From Hyphomicrobiales bacterium (GTDB lineage Bacteria > Pseudomonadota > Alphaproteobacteria > Rhizobiales > Afifellaceae): a stretch of DNA of 5,340 nucleotides. Below the pieces are notes generated by a model that searched no databases, was not told the DNA's origin, and saw only the letters and a program-made list of their open reading frames with translations. A program made the position numbers and the translations under genes. Below, piece after piece: positions 5,038-5,340 of the stretch. How positions within the stretch are numbered: the stretch's first letter is position 1; every line of letters starts with the position of its first letter. The DNA lies in the NCBI GenBank assembly GCA_013812985.1, contig JACCSN010000477.1:1-5340 (forward strand). The letters run 5' to 3'.

Positions 5038-5340
5038 TCATGCGCCTCCGAAGCTGAGCCAGGGTCCGAAGAGCGGCAGCGGCAGCCCAAGCGCGTAAAT
5101 GAAGATCAAAGTGCAAAACACGGTCAGGGAAAGCGCCAGGATCAATGCCGCGAGAATTCCGGTCCGGGTGCTGGAGAGAGCGGCCAGCAGCACCGTCACG
5201 AAGAGCGCGGGGGCGATGCCGAGGCGGCGAACGAAGAAGCCGAAGAACAGGACGGCGGCGATGATCAGCACCAAGCCGCGCCAGGGAACCACCCCGACCG
5301 GGCCGCCCTCCCCGGCGACTATCCCCTCCACGAGCACCAT
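5038..5340 (-). CDS. tctB: TctB-type small membrane subunit, 5' end beyond window
   Basis: The last 100 residues of a small membrane protein are visible, and the frame is open to the right edge. Family members have about 145-160 residues and four membrane helices, so roughly a third is missing. The ATG exactly at the edge (5338-5340) is probably internal. Three hydrophobic segments are seen, near residues 22-37, 42-55 and 62-84 of the fragment, followed by LGLPLPLFGPWLSFGGA, a typical TctB ending. PWRGL before the first visible helix also fits. TctB is the small inner-membrane partner of TctA in tripartite tricarboxylate transporters. Its TGA (5040-5038) lies within the run of tctA start codons, so the two are one operon. 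A tctC receptor gene may lie to the right, outside the window. Confidence 0.87.
   Translation of the reverse strand: MVLVEGIVAGEGGPVGVVPWRGLVLIIAAVLFFGFFVRRLGIAPALFVTVLLAALSSTRTGILAALILALSLTVFCTLIFIYALGLPLPLFGPWLSFGGA
5045..5049 (-). promoter_or_regulatory. Ribosome binding site for tctA inside the end of tctB
   Basis: GGAGG (5049-5045 on the minus strand) lies within the last codons of tctB. It is three bases from the first ATG (5041), six from the second (5038) and nine from the third (5035). A spacing of three is too short for efficient initiation, so the second or third ATG is favoured. The arrangement indicates translational coupling of tctB and tctA. Confidence 0.7.

Noticed and set aside
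3492..5090. 532-codon minus-strand frame shifted relative to tctA
   Set aside because: The translation is Arg/His/Ala/Gly-rich with no domain. It is a frame shadow of tctA, whose own frame has full-length conserved motifs.
3689..5098. 469-codon plus-strand open frame antisense to tctA
   Set aside because: Its product is a low-complexity Arg/Asp/Glu/His/Gly-rich chain without hydrophobic cores or motifs, typical of the reverse strand of a GC-rich membrane-protein gene. The opposite strand encodes an unmistakable TctA.
5042..5116. Upstream start of tctA at 5116
   Set aside because: It would overlap tctB by about 79 bases and add an Arg/Ala-rich segment absent from the family. The ATG cluster at 5033-5041 has a GGAGG site.
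1..5340. CRISPR array, insertion sequence, attachment site, tRNA or rRNA
   Set aside because: I saw no regularly spaced repeats, transposase-like frames, terminal inverted repeats, tRNA cloverleaf or rRNA-like sequence on either strand.

Overview
The window is GC-rich with strong G/C in third codon positions. It carries an IalB-family periplasmic protein, a YejA-like family 5 peptide-binding protein, a small glycine-zipper lipoprotein and a tctBA-type membrane pair. Together these suggest an alphaproteobacterium, most likely of the Hyphomicrobiales (Rhizobiales). That placement is inferred from gene content and composition, not from a marker gene.

Layout, left to right. The window opens with the last 28 codons of an unrecognised plus-strand gene (stop at 86-88). 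It converges on a minus-strand IalB-family gene (141-824), and a small hairpin lies in the 52-base gap between them. A divergent intergenic region of about 200 bases (825-1028) holds overlapping inverted repeats and separates ialB from a plus-strand ABC-transporter solute-binding protein (1029-2873). The binding protein has no permease or ATPase gene beside it here. A gene-free stretch (2874-3100) follows. It ends in a clear hairpin with T runs on both strands, well placed to terminate the converging genes, and it may also encode a small RNA of about 90 nt. The rest is on the minus strand: a 92-residue glycine-zipper lipoprotein (3101-3379), its leader with a long near-perfect hairpin (3407-3468), a full-length TctA-type permease (3530-5035), and the C-terminal two thirds of TctB (5038 to the window edge).

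How the genes relate. tctB and tctA are translationally coupled, with ATG triplets straddling the tctB stop. They encode the small and large membrane subunits of a tripartite tricarboxylate transporter (TTT). The periplasmic TctC-type receptor is not in view and may lie beyond the right edge. The lipoprotein gene lies 150 bases downstream on the same strand. No ordinary terminator is visible between it and tctA, so the hairpin near 3058-3082 may end both transcripts. Most products act in the envelope: two periplasmic proteins, one outer-membrane lipoprotein and two inner-membrane subunits.

No complete new system, CRISPR array, mobile element, tRNA or rRNA is visible. The least explained signals are the structured leader of the lipoprotein gene, the possible small RNA upstream of the shared terminator, and the nested inverted repeats between ialB and the binding-protein gene.
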